Shown: positions 1-7,415 of the stretch, one piece after another | Position numbering within the stretch: the first letter of the stretch is position 1 | How the letters are laid out: every line of letters begins with the position of its first letter | Assembly (NCBI GenBank): GCA_900770785.1 | Contig: CAAGLJ010000234.1 | Span: 1-21,407, forward strand | Reading direction: 5' to 3' | DNA length: 21,407 bases | Source: Lachnospiraceae bacterium | GTDB lineage: Bacteria; Bacillota; Clostridia; Lachnospirales; Lachnospiraceae | The notes under the pieces: generated by a model | The model's input: the letters and a program-made list of their open reading frames with translations, nothing else | The model's database searches: none | What the model was told of the DNA's origin: nothing | Program-made: the position numbers and the translations under genes

Positions 1-19
1 ACGTGTGCTCTTCCGATCT
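1..19. other. Illumina adapter remnant (not genomic)
   Basis: The first 19 bases, ACGTGTGCTCTTCCGATCT, equal the 3' end of the Illumina TruSeq read-2 adapter. On the minus strand they read AGATCGGAAGAGCACACGT, the standard start of 3' adapter read-through. The clpC reading frame is good up to the codon at 20-22 and makes no ClpC-like sense beyond it. The window therefore starts at a contig end with untrimmed adapter. Confidence 0.95.
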
Positions 20-2008
20 TGCATTTGAGGTCATAATCAAAATGGTATTCTTGAAGCTCACCTTTCTTCCCTTGGAATCCGTAATATGTCCATCATCCAA
101 TACCTGTAGAAGAACGTTAAATATATCCGGGTGCGCCTTTTCTATTTCGTCAAACAGAATAACGGAATAAGGGTTCTGTCTTACCTTTTCCGACAGCTGT
201 CCTCCCTCATCAAAGCCAACATAGCCTGGAGGTGAACCGATCATTTTGGATACGGAATGGCTTTCCATGTATTCTGACATATCCACCCGGATAAGAGCAT
301 CCTCACTTCCAAACATGGCTTCTGCCAGGGCCTTACTCAGCTCCGTTTTTCCCACACCTGTGGGTCCCAAAAACAGAAAAGACCCGATAGGCTTTCCTGG
401 ATCCTGCAAACCTACACGCCCCCGGCGCATGGCCTTTGCGACGGCAGTTACCGCCTCCTTTTGTCCAATAACCCTTTTATGCAGAACAGACTCCAGCTTT
501 AAAAGCCTTTCACTTTCTTTTTCTGCCAGCTTCTTAACCGGGATTTTTGTCCAGGCAGCTACCACCTGAGCAATATCCTCTTCTGTCACTACCTGGGGAC
601 GTGCTGCTTCTCTGCGGGCAAGGGTATTTTGCTGCTTTTCGAGCTTAGCAGTCAATTCCTTCTGCTGACGTTTGCATTCTCCAGCCCGGGTAAAATCCTG
701 GGCCTTCAGCCAGCTTTCCATCTGAACCTCCAGATCCCTGATTTCTTCCTCCAGTCTGCTGATGGCTTCCGGCTTTTCCTGCTTTCCCAGACTCATTGCA
801 GCAGCTGCTTCATCCATTAAATCAATGGCTTTGTCCGGCAGATTCCGGTCATTAATGTATCTGGCAGAAAGCTGTACTGCTGCCTGTATGGCCTCCTGAC
901 TGATTTTCACTCCATGATGCTTTTCGTACTGTCCCTTTATGCCTTCCAGAATAGCCACTGCTTCTTCCACTGTGGGTTCTTCCACCATTACCGGCTGAAA
1001 ACGCCTTTCCAGGGCAGCATCCTTTTCAATATGACGGCGATACTCCCCAATCGTAGTCGCACCAATCATCTGCAGCTCCCCTCTGGCAAGAGCAGGTTTT
1101 AAAATATTGGAAGCATCAATGGCTCCTTCTGCTCCTCCGGCACCTATAAGGGTATGAATCTCATCCATAAAAAGAAGGATGTTCCCTTCTTCCCGAACCT
1201 CTCTCATCAGTCTTTTGATGCGTTCCTCAAATTCCCCTCTATACTTGCTGCCGGCTACCATTCCGGATAAATCCAGCGTTAAAAGACGCTTATCCCTCAT
1301 AGAAGGAGGAACATTTCCCTCTACGATTCGCTGCGCAAGCCCTTCTGCAATAGCCGTTTTTCCTACTCCCGGTTCTCCTACCAGACAGGGATTGTTCTTG
1401 GTTCTTCTGCTGAGAATCTGAATTACTCTTTGAATCTGTGCCTCTCTTCCCACAATCCGATCCAGCTTTTCTTCCCTGGCAAGTGCCGTTAAATCACGAC
1501 TGTACTGCTGCAAGGTAGAATTCTCTTTTTTCTTACTTTTTTTGGACAAATCTTCCTTATATAGATTCCCATCCTCCCCTATAGCCACCAACAGGTCCAC
1601 ATACAGCTTCTGCGGCTGAAAGCCCAGCGTATTCAAAAGACGAAAGGCTACATTGTCTCCTTCCTTAATGATGGCCATCAGGATATGCTCTGTTCCCGTC
1701 AAAGTAGAATGAAATCTGGCTGCCAGGGCATGACTTTCTGCCAATACGGACAAGGCTCTGGGGGAATATCCGTTCTTTTCCTTGGTAAGAAGCCCTGTGT
1801 CTGGTGCGATTAAATCCTGAATCACTTCCAAAACCTCTTCCGGCTCTACTCCGTTTTCCAGCAGAACCTGAGCGGCTACTCCCGTATGTTCCTGCGCCAG
1901 CCCCACCAGAATATGCTCTGTACCCACATAGGTCTGGTGCAGCTGTCTGGCTGCTTTTGCTGCAAGTACCAAGGCTGTTTTCGCTTTATCTGTAAACTGT
2001 CCCTGCAT
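20..2008 (-). CDS. clpC: ATP-dependent Clp protease ATP-binding subunit ClpC (3' end missing)
   Basis: Hsp100 AAA+ unfoldase that feeds substrates to ClpP or acts as a disaggregase in the cytosol. My translation gives 663 residues before the adapter junction; the family is usually about 810-820, so about 150 C-terminal residues are missing. Seen: two N-terminal Clp_N repeats (about 1-145); first AAA+ module with Walker A GEPGVGKT (211-218) and Walker B LLFMDE (278-283); a short UVR-like coiled-coil middle region (about 415-465), which favours ClpC over ClpB; second Walker A GPTGVGKT (548-555) and Walker B VILFDE (616-621). The ATG at 2008 follows AGGAGG at 2014-2019 with a 5-base gap. The ClpP-docking loop would lie in the missing part, so protease partnership cannot be confirmed here. 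A GntR regulator lies 40 bases upstream, probably in the same operon. No ctsR, mcsA or mcsB is adjacent. Confidence 0.93.
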
Positions 2009-2048
2009 ACTGTCCTCCTGCTTCATATACCTTTTTTGCTCCTGGAAA

Positions 2049-2423
2049 CTATGAATCGTAGCTATCGTACAACTCATCCATAAGGGCGTGCATTTCCTCT
2101 CTGGAGATATTTTTGCATCTTCCTTTGGCAATAATTACCCTCATTTCTTCCTTCATATCCTCTTTTGCCTGTATTTTATCGATATCCAGGGCTATTACTG
2201 CACCATGCCTTCTGTCTACCTTTAAAAAGCCTTCCTGACGAAGCACCGAGTATGCCTTATTTACGGTATGCATATTAATCCCGATTTCGTCTGCCAGCTG
2301 GCGTACGGAAGGAAGAGACTGTCCCTCATGAAAATGGGAAGCAGCTATCCCTAAAATAATCTGATTTCTCAACTGCATATATAATGCTTCATCACTGTTA
2401 AAGTCAATTTCAATGTACATCAT
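2049..2423 (-). CDS. GntR-family transcriptional regulator, short YtrA-like type
   Basis: A 124-residue DNA-binding protein. Residues about 8-75 form the GntR winged helix: ALYMQLRNQI, then SLPSVRQLADEIGINMHTV and a second helix ending NKAYSVLRQEGFL. The family usually binds as a dimer. The C-terminal part (about 76-124) is only a short helical tail with no ligand domain, as in the YtrA subfamily. I chose the ATG at 2423 because AGGAGGA (2431-2437) lies 7 bases ahead; an upstream in-frame start would extend through the intergenic hairpin. ATG at 2420 is a possible alternative. YtrA-type regulators often autoregulate and control neighbouring membrane or ABC-transport genes. Here the downstream neighbour is clpC, so control of clpC is possible but only inferred. 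Confidence 0.85.
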   Translation of the reverse strand: MMYIEIDFNSDEALYMQLRNQIILGIAASHFHEGQSLPSVRQLADEIGINMHTVNKAYSVLRQEGFLKVDRRHGAVIALDIDKIQAKEDMKEEMRVIIAKGRCKNISREEMHALMDELYDSYDS

Positions 2424-2444
2424 GGTGGATTCCTCCTGTATTGG

Positions 2445-2475
2445 GGAAAAGGAGCCTGGAAACAGCCCCTTTTCC
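2445..2475 (-). terminator. Hairpin between the SH3 gene and the GntR gene
   Basis: GGAAAAGG (2445-2452) pairs with CCTTTTCC (2468-2475), with two further G-C pairs inside a mismatch and a loop of about 9 bases. On the minus strand the stem ends in TTTTCC followed by CC and AATA, so the U-tract lies mostly within the stem. It sits just after the SH3 stop and just before the GntR ribosome binding site. It may be a weak terminator, an attenuator or a processing site. Confidence 0.4.
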
Positions 2476-2482
2476 ATTCGGT

Positions 2483-3718
2483 TTATAGGTCTAAAAATTC
2501 AAATTCCATGTCGTCATCCAATTCCAGAAAATCCCTGGACTGCCAGGATTTGCTTTCCTCGGCTTTATCTCTGGTGCCAGCCCTGGAAGATGCCTGTACC
2601 TTTGTTCTTGCAGGCTCTTCTTCTGCCTCTTCTTTTACAAAAGCAGATCTGCTTCTGCCTTTTCTGCTAAAACGGGCTTTAGAGGCTCTTACGGGGATTT
2701 CCTCTTCCTCATCCTCTTCTTCCTCTATGTCCTCTTCCTCTTCATCCTCCTCATAAGCTTCATAATCCTCGTAAGAATCACGCAGCTTGAATAAGAGAAT
2801 GGTTATGGCCACTACCAGTAAAACCAATACACCACCCATGGCAATCACGATGATTTTCATGGTGGACAGCTGTTTATCTTCTATCTGTTCGTTTTCCTGA
2901 ATCTGAGCCACTGCATTCAGAAGCTCGGTAAGTCTCAGACTGGTTCCCTGAATGTTATCAAAAAGATACCAGTCCCATTCCCCTGCTTCATTTTCCATAT
3001 ATTTCAGCTGATAGTCTTCATTAACCGGTGCAGTTTCCTCCACAGGCTCTGCCATCGGCTCTTCCTCCATGGGCTGTTCCATGGCTGCAGTCTCCAGAAC
3101 ATTCAGATAATCTGCCCGGATAAAGCCATTAATAGTTTCCCCTCCTGCTGTGAAGCTTACCTGATACCATAGCTTTCCTTCGCCGTCAATAGCCTCACCG
3201 GATACACTGACCTGAGTGTTTGGCTCTGCACTTGAAACTACATCAAAATCAGTACCTGCCCCTTTTCTCACCCTTACCTTTTCTTTTACGCTGGCAGTGA
3301 GAACCTGAGAGGGAGAAACGCCTGCTGCTGCCTCCTGAGGGCTGCTGTCAGTTTCTCCTCCATTATCTGTAGCTGTAGTGCTGCTATTACCGCCTCCTAT
3401 TGTGGTTACATTGCCGCCGCTTCCCACAGTGGTTTTATTGCCGCCGCTTCCTACAGTGGTCGTATTGGACGCTACAATGTAATCAGTGATGGAAGCAGTA
3501 AGCTCTGGAGTATCCTTTTTCTTTACTGATGCCAGAACGGTACTGTCCGTACTTGCCTTCTCCCGTATTTTTGTGCTTTCTGCCGCTACTTTGGCTGTAT
3601 CCTGGGCAAAAACAGCAATAGACTGCTCCTGCCAGAAAAACAGGGCAAACGCCAAAGAAAACAGGGCTGCTGCTATACGAAAAGAATAGCTGTTTCTTTT
3701 TTCTTTTCTCTTTAACAT
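2483..3718 (-). CDS. Membrane-anchored SH3-domain protein with acidic cytosolic tail
   Basis: A 411-residue protein. Seen: a basic start and hydrophobic segment (about 12-38, signal peptide or anchor); a short SH3-like fragment (about 48-66, TKIREKAS); a Thr/Gly/Asn linker with three 9-residue repeats of the TTVGSGGN type (about 87-113); a bacterial SH3b domain (about 139-208, with VRVRKGAGTDFDVV and GFIRADYLNV); a Glu/Pro linker; a transmembrane helix (about 288-310); then a highly acidic stretch (about 314-340), a basic patch (344-358) and an acidic C-terminus. SH3b domains often bind peptidoglycan, so an envelope role is inferred. ATG at 3718 follows GAGGAG with a 5-base gap. It lies 53 bases after purD without a visible terminator. 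The exact function is unknown. Confidence 0.8.
   Translation of the reverse strand: MLKRKEKRNSYSFRIAAALFSLAFALFFWQEQSIAVFAQDTAKVAAESTKIREKASTDSTVLASVKKKDTPELTASITDYIVASNTTTVGSGGNKTTVGSGGNVTTIGGGNSSTTATDNGGETDSSPQEAAAGVSPSQVLTASVKEKVRVRKGAGTDFDVVSSAEPNTQVSVSGEAIDGEGKLWYQVSFTAGGETINGFIRADYLNVLETAAMEQPMEEEPMAEPVEETAPVNEDYQLKYMENEAGEWDWYLFDNIQGTSLRLTELLNAVAQIQENEQIEDKQLSTMKIIVIAMGGVLVLLVVAITILLFKLRDSYEDYEAYEEDEEEEDIEEEEDEEEEIPVRASKARFSRKGRSRSAFVKEEAEEEPARTKVQASSRAGTRDKAEESKSWQSRDFLELDDDMEFEFLDL
3412..3464 (-). repeat. 27-bp tandem repeat inside the SH3 gene
   Basis: TTGCCGCCGCTTCC followed by C or T and ACAGTGGT occurs twice in tandem on the plus strand with a period of 27 bases. A third, more diverged copy (CCGCCTCCTATTGTGGT) lies just before. 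The period is 9 codons and encodes the TTVGSGGN linker repeats, so length changes would keep the frame. Confidence 0.75.
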
Positions 3719-3738
3719 ATGCTCTCCTCATTCTTTTC

Positions 3739-3785
3739 TTATGCTTCGTCAACAGTAAGGCCATCGTCTGATTATGCTTCGTCAA
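3739..3785 (-). repeat. Duplicated 3' end of purD, including its stop codon
   Basis: TTATGCTTCGTCAA occurs at 3772-3785 (the last codons and stop of purD) and again at 3739-3752, 33 bases downstream of purD. The period is 11 codons, so the second copy is in frame and provides a second TAA after the first. It looks like an in-frame tandem duplication that has since diverged between the conserved ends. Confidence 0.75.
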
Positions 3786-5043
3786 TAGCCTTTCCGATAT
3801 CGTTACGCATATATTTATTCTCAAAGTTTACCCATTTTGTTGCTTCATAAGCATTTTTACGAGCCTCTTTCAGATCTTTTCCTTTGGCAGTAATGCCTAA
3901 AACTCTGCCGCCGTTTGTTACTATTCCTTCTTCGGTCAATTTAGTCCCTGCATGGAAGCAATAATACCCCTCCTTGTTTTCAAAGGCCTCCAGCCCCTGA
4001 ATCGGCTTGCCTTTTTCATAAGCCAAAGGATAACCGTCACAAGCCAGTACCACACAGACAGCTGCATTATCTTCAAATTCCAGCTCTATCGTATCCAGTT
4101 TTCCTGCAATACAGGCCTCCATTACTTCAATCAGGTCATTCTTCATTCTGGGTAAAACCACCTGGGCCTCCGGATCGCCAAAACGGGCATTATACTCCAA
4201 TACTCTGGGGCCGGCAGGGGTCAGCATAAGGCCAAAGAAGATAATCCCCTTGAAGGGTCTTCCCTCTGCCGCCATAGCATCCACAGTAGCCTGATAAATG
4301 TATTTTTTACAGAATTCATCTATTTCCGTTGTATAAAAGGGACTGGGGGAAAAGGTACCCATTCCTCCTGTATTCAGTCCCTCATCTCCATCCCTGGCCC
4401 GTTTATGATCCTGGGCTGAGGTCATGGTTTTAATGGTTTTTCCATCTACAAAAGAAAGAACGGATACCTCGCGTCCAGTCATAAATTCTTCTATGACCAT
4501 ACGGTTACCCGCAGACCCAAACTGCTTATCCAGCATAATGGATTTTACCCCTTCCCTGGCCTCCTCCAGTGTATTGCAGATCAAAACCCCTTTTCCCAGG
4601 GCCAGGCCGTCTGCCTTAAGCACCACCGGAAAACTGCTGGTTTCTAAATATTCCAGAGCCTTATCCGGGTCATCAAAATTCTCATAGGCGGCAGTCGGAA
4701 TATTGTATTTTTTCATTAAATCCTTGGAAAAAGCTTTGCTTCCCTCAAGAATTGCCGCATTTTTTCTGGGGCCAAAGGTAGGAATGCCGGCCTCCTCCAT
4801 CAAATCGACCAGACCTCCCACTAAAGGATCATCCATACCCACTATCACCAGGTCAATTTCCTTTTCCTTTGCAAAGGATACCAGCGAGTTAAATTCCATA
4901 GCCCCAATAGGAACACATTCTGCCAACTGGCTGATTCCCCCGTTGCCGGGTGCACAGTACAGCTTGCTTACCTTTTTACTTTTTGCCACACTAAAAGCGA
5001 TGGCATGCTCTCTGCCTCCGCTCCCTACAATCAATACTTTCAT
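3772..5043 (-). CDS. purD: Phosphoribosylamine-glycine ligase (GAR synthetase)
   Basis: Second step of de novo purine synthesis: ATP-dependent joining of glycine to phosphoribosylamine, in the cytosol. The 423 residues match the usual monofunctional bacterial length. Seen: the N-terminal nucleotide-like motif VLIVGSGGREHAIAF (3-17), PGNGGI (32-37), the ATP-grasp region with VLKADGLALGKGV (141-153), the glycine-rich DHKRARDGDEGLNTGGMG (212-229), and the metal-binding LEYNARFGDPEAQ (282-294). ATG at 5043 follows an AGAGGAAAG-type site. It lies 59 bases after purN and is the last of four pur genes in a row, with the SH3 gene continuing downstream. Its 3' end is duplicated. Confidence 0.97.
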   Translation of the reverse strand: MKVLIVGSGGREHAIAFSVAKSKKVSKLYCAPGNGGISQLAECVPIGAMEFNSLVSFAKEKEIDLVIVGMDDPLVGGLVDLMEEAGIPTFGPRKNAAILEGSKAFSKDLMKKYNIPTAAYENFDDPDKALEYLETSSFPVVLKADGLALGKGVLICNTLEEAREGVKSIMLDKQFGSAGNRMVIEEFMTGREVSVLSFVDGKTIKTMTSAQDHKRARDGDEGLNTGGMGTFSPSPFYTTEIDEFCKKYIYQATVDAMAAEGRPFKGIIFFGLMLTPAGPRVLEYNARFGDPEAQVVLPRMKNDLIEVMEACIAGKLDTIELEFEDNAAVCVVLACDGYPLAYEKGKPIQGLEAFENKEGYYCFHAGTKLTEEGIVTNGGRVLGITAKGKDLKEARKNAYEATKWVNFENKYMRNDIGKAIDEA

Positions 5044-5102
5044 GCTTTCCTCTCATTCCTGGCCGTGTGTCTGCTGGCACATCGTCCACTTAGTGTTTCT
5101 TT

Positions 5103-5711
5103 TCACACCTGTCCGATGGGAATTCTGCCCTGGGCAATATCCTGTATGGCCTGCGGCAAAATCACCCACTCTGCCTCTTCCATCACCCTTTTTTGCAGAA
5201 CCTCAGGAGTATCTCCTTCCCTTACTTCCACTGCCTTTTGGGCGATAATGGGCCCTGTATCCGTTCCCTCATCTACAAAATGTACTGTAGCACCGGTAAT
5301 CTTGACTCCCCGCTTCAGTGCTCCCTCATGAACCTTCAGTCCATAATAGCCCACACCACAAAAAGCGGGAATCAGTGAAGGATGGATATTGATAATCCGC
5401 TGGGGAAAATCCGCCACCATCTGAGGCGGAATATTCACCAGAAATCCCGCCAGCACGATTAAATCCGGCTTCAGGCTTCTCATTTTTTCACAGAAGGCCT
5501 CATTAAACTCCTGCCGCGTGGCAAAGTCTCTGGGGGAAAGGCAAATCCCCTCTATCCCGGCCTTTGCAGCCCGTTCCAAAGCATAGGCATTGGCATTATT
5601 GCTGATGACAGCCATAATCCGGGCATTCTGAATGGTGCCCGCCTCCAGGGCATCCATAACTGCCTGTAAATTGGTGCCTCCACCGGAAACACAGACCACC
5701 ATATTTAACAT
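5103..5711 (-). CDS. purN: Phosphoribosylglycinamide formyltransferase (GAR transformylase)
   Basis: Third step of de novo purine synthesis: transfer of a formyl group from 10-formyltetrahydrofolate to GAR. At 202 residues it has the usual length. Seen: the phosphate-binding VSGGGTNLQAV (8-18), the catalytic NIHPSLIPAF with Asn108 and His110, and HFVDEGTDTGPI, where Asp151 corresponds to the catalytic Asp144 of the E. coli enzyme. The ATG at 5711 overlaps the purM stop by 7 bases and is preceded by AAGGAGT, which indicates translational coupling with purM. A second ATG three codons later (5702) is less likely. Confidence 0.97.
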   Translation of the reverse strand: MLNMVVCVSGGGTNLQAVMDALEAGTIQNARIMAVISNNANAYALERAAKAGIEGICLSPRDFATRQEFNEAFCEKMRSLKPDLIVLAGFLVNIPPQMVADFPQRIINIHPSLIPAFCGVGYYGLKVHEGALKRGVKITGATVHFVDEGTDTGPIIAQKAVEVREGDTPEVLQKRVMEEAEWVILPQAIQDIAQGRIPIGQV

Positions 5712-6730
5712 AGAGTAACTCCTTTTTCTCCTGCCTCAATACGGCCTACTACATAAGCGGTTTCACCGGCTTTTTCGATAGCTTTCAGGGTTTTATCTAC
5801 CTGGTCAGGATTTATAGCAACAATCATACCTATTCCCATATTGTAGGTATTGTACATCATCTCTTCTGCAATATCACCGGTTTCCTGCAATAAGGTAAAA
5901 ATGGGCAAAACCGGATAGCTGTTCTTCTCCACTACCGCACGTACACCCTCCGGCAGCATTCTGGGGATATTCTCATAAAAACCTCCGCCGGTAATGTGAC
6001 TGCAGGCTTTCACCCTTACCCCTGCTTCTTTGATACTGCTTAAGGCTTTTACATAGATTTTGGTAGGAGCCAGCAGAGCCTCGCCTAACGTGGTTCCCAG
6101 GCTATCATAGTAAGTGTCCAGGCTGTCCCTGGTCATGTCAAATACCTTTCTCACCAGGGAAAATCCATTACTATGTACACCTGAGGAGGCCATACCGATC
6201 AGTACATCTCCAGGCTGTAAATCCTTACCGGTAATCAGCTCCTTTTCGTCTACCACACCTACCGCAAAGCCTGCCAGATCATATTCATCCTCCGGGTAAA
6301 ACCCCGGCATTTCTGCTGTCTCTCCGCCAATCAGTGCTGCGCCGGACTGGATACAGCCCTCTGCCACCCCCTTTACGATGGTAGCAATTTTTTCAGGAAA
6401 ATTCTTACCACAGGCGATATAATCCAGAAAGAATAGAGGCTCACCTCCTGCGCAGGCGATATCATTTACACACATGGCCACACAATCAATGCCAATAGTA
6501 TCATGTCTGTCCAGTAAAAAGGCCAATTTCAGCTTGGTTCCCACACCGTCCGTTCCGGAAACCAGCGTAGGCTTTTCCATATTCTTGAATTTTTCCATGG
6601 AAAAGGCTCCAGAAAATCCACCAATGCCCCCTAAAACCTCCGGGCGCAGGGTTGCCTTTACATGTTCTTTCATTAGTTCTACAGATCGATAACCTGCTTC
6701 AATATCAACGCCAGCTTTCTTGTAGTCCAT
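5705..6730 (-). CDS. purM: Phosphoribosylformylglycinamidine cyclo-ligase (AIR synthetase)
   Basis: Fifth step of de novo purine synthesis: ATP-dependent ring closure of FGAM to AIR. At 341 residues it has the normal family length. Seen: the start YKKAGVDIEAGYRSVELMK, the signature LVSGTDGVGTKLKLAF (57-71), then MCVNDIACAGGEPLFFLDY (86-104) and the C-terminal-domain motif HITGGGFYENIPR. The ATG at 6730 follows AAGGAG with a short gap. purE lies 75 bases upstream, and the 3' end overlaps purN by 7 bases. PurM makes the substrate used by the upstream-encoded PurE. Confidence 0.97.
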   Translation of the reverse strand: MDYKKAGVDIEAGYRSVELMKEHVKATLRPEVLGGIGGFSGAFSMEKFKNMEKPTLVSGTDGVGTKLKLAFLLDRHDTIGIDCVAMCVNDIACAGGEPLFFLDYIACGKNFPEKIATIVKGVAEGCIQSGAALIGGETAEMPGFYPEDEYDLAGFAVGVVDEKELITGKDLQPGDVLIGMASSGVHSNGFSLVRKVFDMTRDSLDTYYDSLGTTLGEALLAPTKIYVKALSSIKEAGVRVKACSHITGGGFYENIPRMLPEGVRAVVEKNSYPVLPIFTLLQETGDIAEEMMYNTYNMGIGMIVAINPDQVDKTLKAIEKAGETAYVVGRIEAGEKGVTLC

Positions 6731-6805
6731 ATCGACTCTCCTTTTGTTTTGTAGTTTTACCAGTTGCTTTGGCTGCCGCCAGTAATGCTTACAGCCTGCC
6801 GATTA

Positions 6806-7303
6806 TTATTTATAGTTTTTATAGCCGACTTCCTGTAATTTGGCATCCTTTTTCTGGACGCTCACCTTTAAGGACTGAGAATAGTCCTTTAATCTCTGTA
6901 AAAGTGCCGGATCCGAAGTCGCCAAAATCTTTGCTGCCAGAAGGCCTGCGTTGGCCCCTCCGCCTATGGCAACCGTTGCCACAGGAATGCCGGAAGGCAT
7001 CTGCACGATAGAATACAGGGAATCTCTGCCTCCTAAAGAGGTTGTGTGCATGGGGATGCCGATAACCGGCATGGGAAAAATTGCCGCGCACATTCCCGGT
7101 AAATGAGCTGCCATACCGGCACCGGCAATAATTACCTTCAAGCCTCTTTCCTCTGCTGTATTTGCATATTCAAAAAATACATCCGGTTCACGATGTGCAG
7201 AAATAATGTTCATTTCGTAAGGAATGCCCAGCTCCTCCAAAATATCTGCTGCCTTTGCCATTACCGGCATATCTGAATCGCTTCCCATTACAATTCCAAC
7301 CAC
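6806..7303 (-). CDS. purE: 5-(carboxyamino)imidazole ribonucleotide mutase or AIR carboxylase
   Basis: PurE converts N5-CAIR (class I) or AIR plus CO2 (class II) to CAIR in purine synthesis. At 165 residues it is of normal length. Seen: GSDSDMP (7-13), SAHREP (35-40), the GAGMAAHLPG loop (61-70) and QMPSGIPVATVAIGGGANAGLLA (from 101). No purK is adjacent, so the class cannot be settled here; a class II role would need no PurK. The start is GTG at 7303, chosen for its strong AAGGAGG about 8 bases upstream and because the protein begins directly at the family's first strand. It is the first gene of the pur cluster, about 76 bases after a predicted transcription start. Confidence 0.95.
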   Translation of the reverse strand: MVGIVMGSDSDMPVMAKAADILEELGIPYEMNIISAHREPDVFFEYANTAEERGLKVIIAGAGMAAHLPGMCAAIFPMPVIGIPMHTTSLGGRDSLYSIVQMPSGIPVATVAIGGGANAGLLAAKILATSDPALLQRLKDYSQSLKVSVQKKDAKLQEVGYKNYK

Positions 7304-7386
7304 GTTGATTTCCTCCTTAATTCTCTTTGCATAAATTACTGTTTACGCCATTTTCTACAGTCCTGCTGTCAGAAACAGCCATTATC

Positions 7387-7415
7387 ATTCTACTGAAATA
7401 AAAGTCATTCGTCAA
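7387..7415 (-). promoter_or_regulatory. Predicted sigma-A promoter of the pur cluster
   Basis: On the minus strand TTGACG (7410-7415) and TAGAAT (7387-7392) are separated by exactly 17 bases; each matches the consensus hexamer at 5 of 6 positions. The -35 box overlaps the last codons of the aminopeptidase gene. Transcription would start near 7380, leaving a leader of about 76 bases before purE. That leader holds one small hairpin (GCTGT/ACAGC at 7365-7379) and nothing resembling a purine riboswitch. Confidence 0.65.

Noticed and set aside
2424..2482. CtsR or CIRCE heat-shock operator before the GntR-clpC pair
   Set aside because: No tandem GGTCAAA heptads and no CIRCE inverted repeat are visible; only the GGAAAAGG/CCTTTTCC hairpin.
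7304..7404. Purine riboswitch ahead of purE
   Set aside because: The predicted leader is about 76 bases with only one 5-bp hairpin, and lacks the three-way junction and conserved loops of that class.
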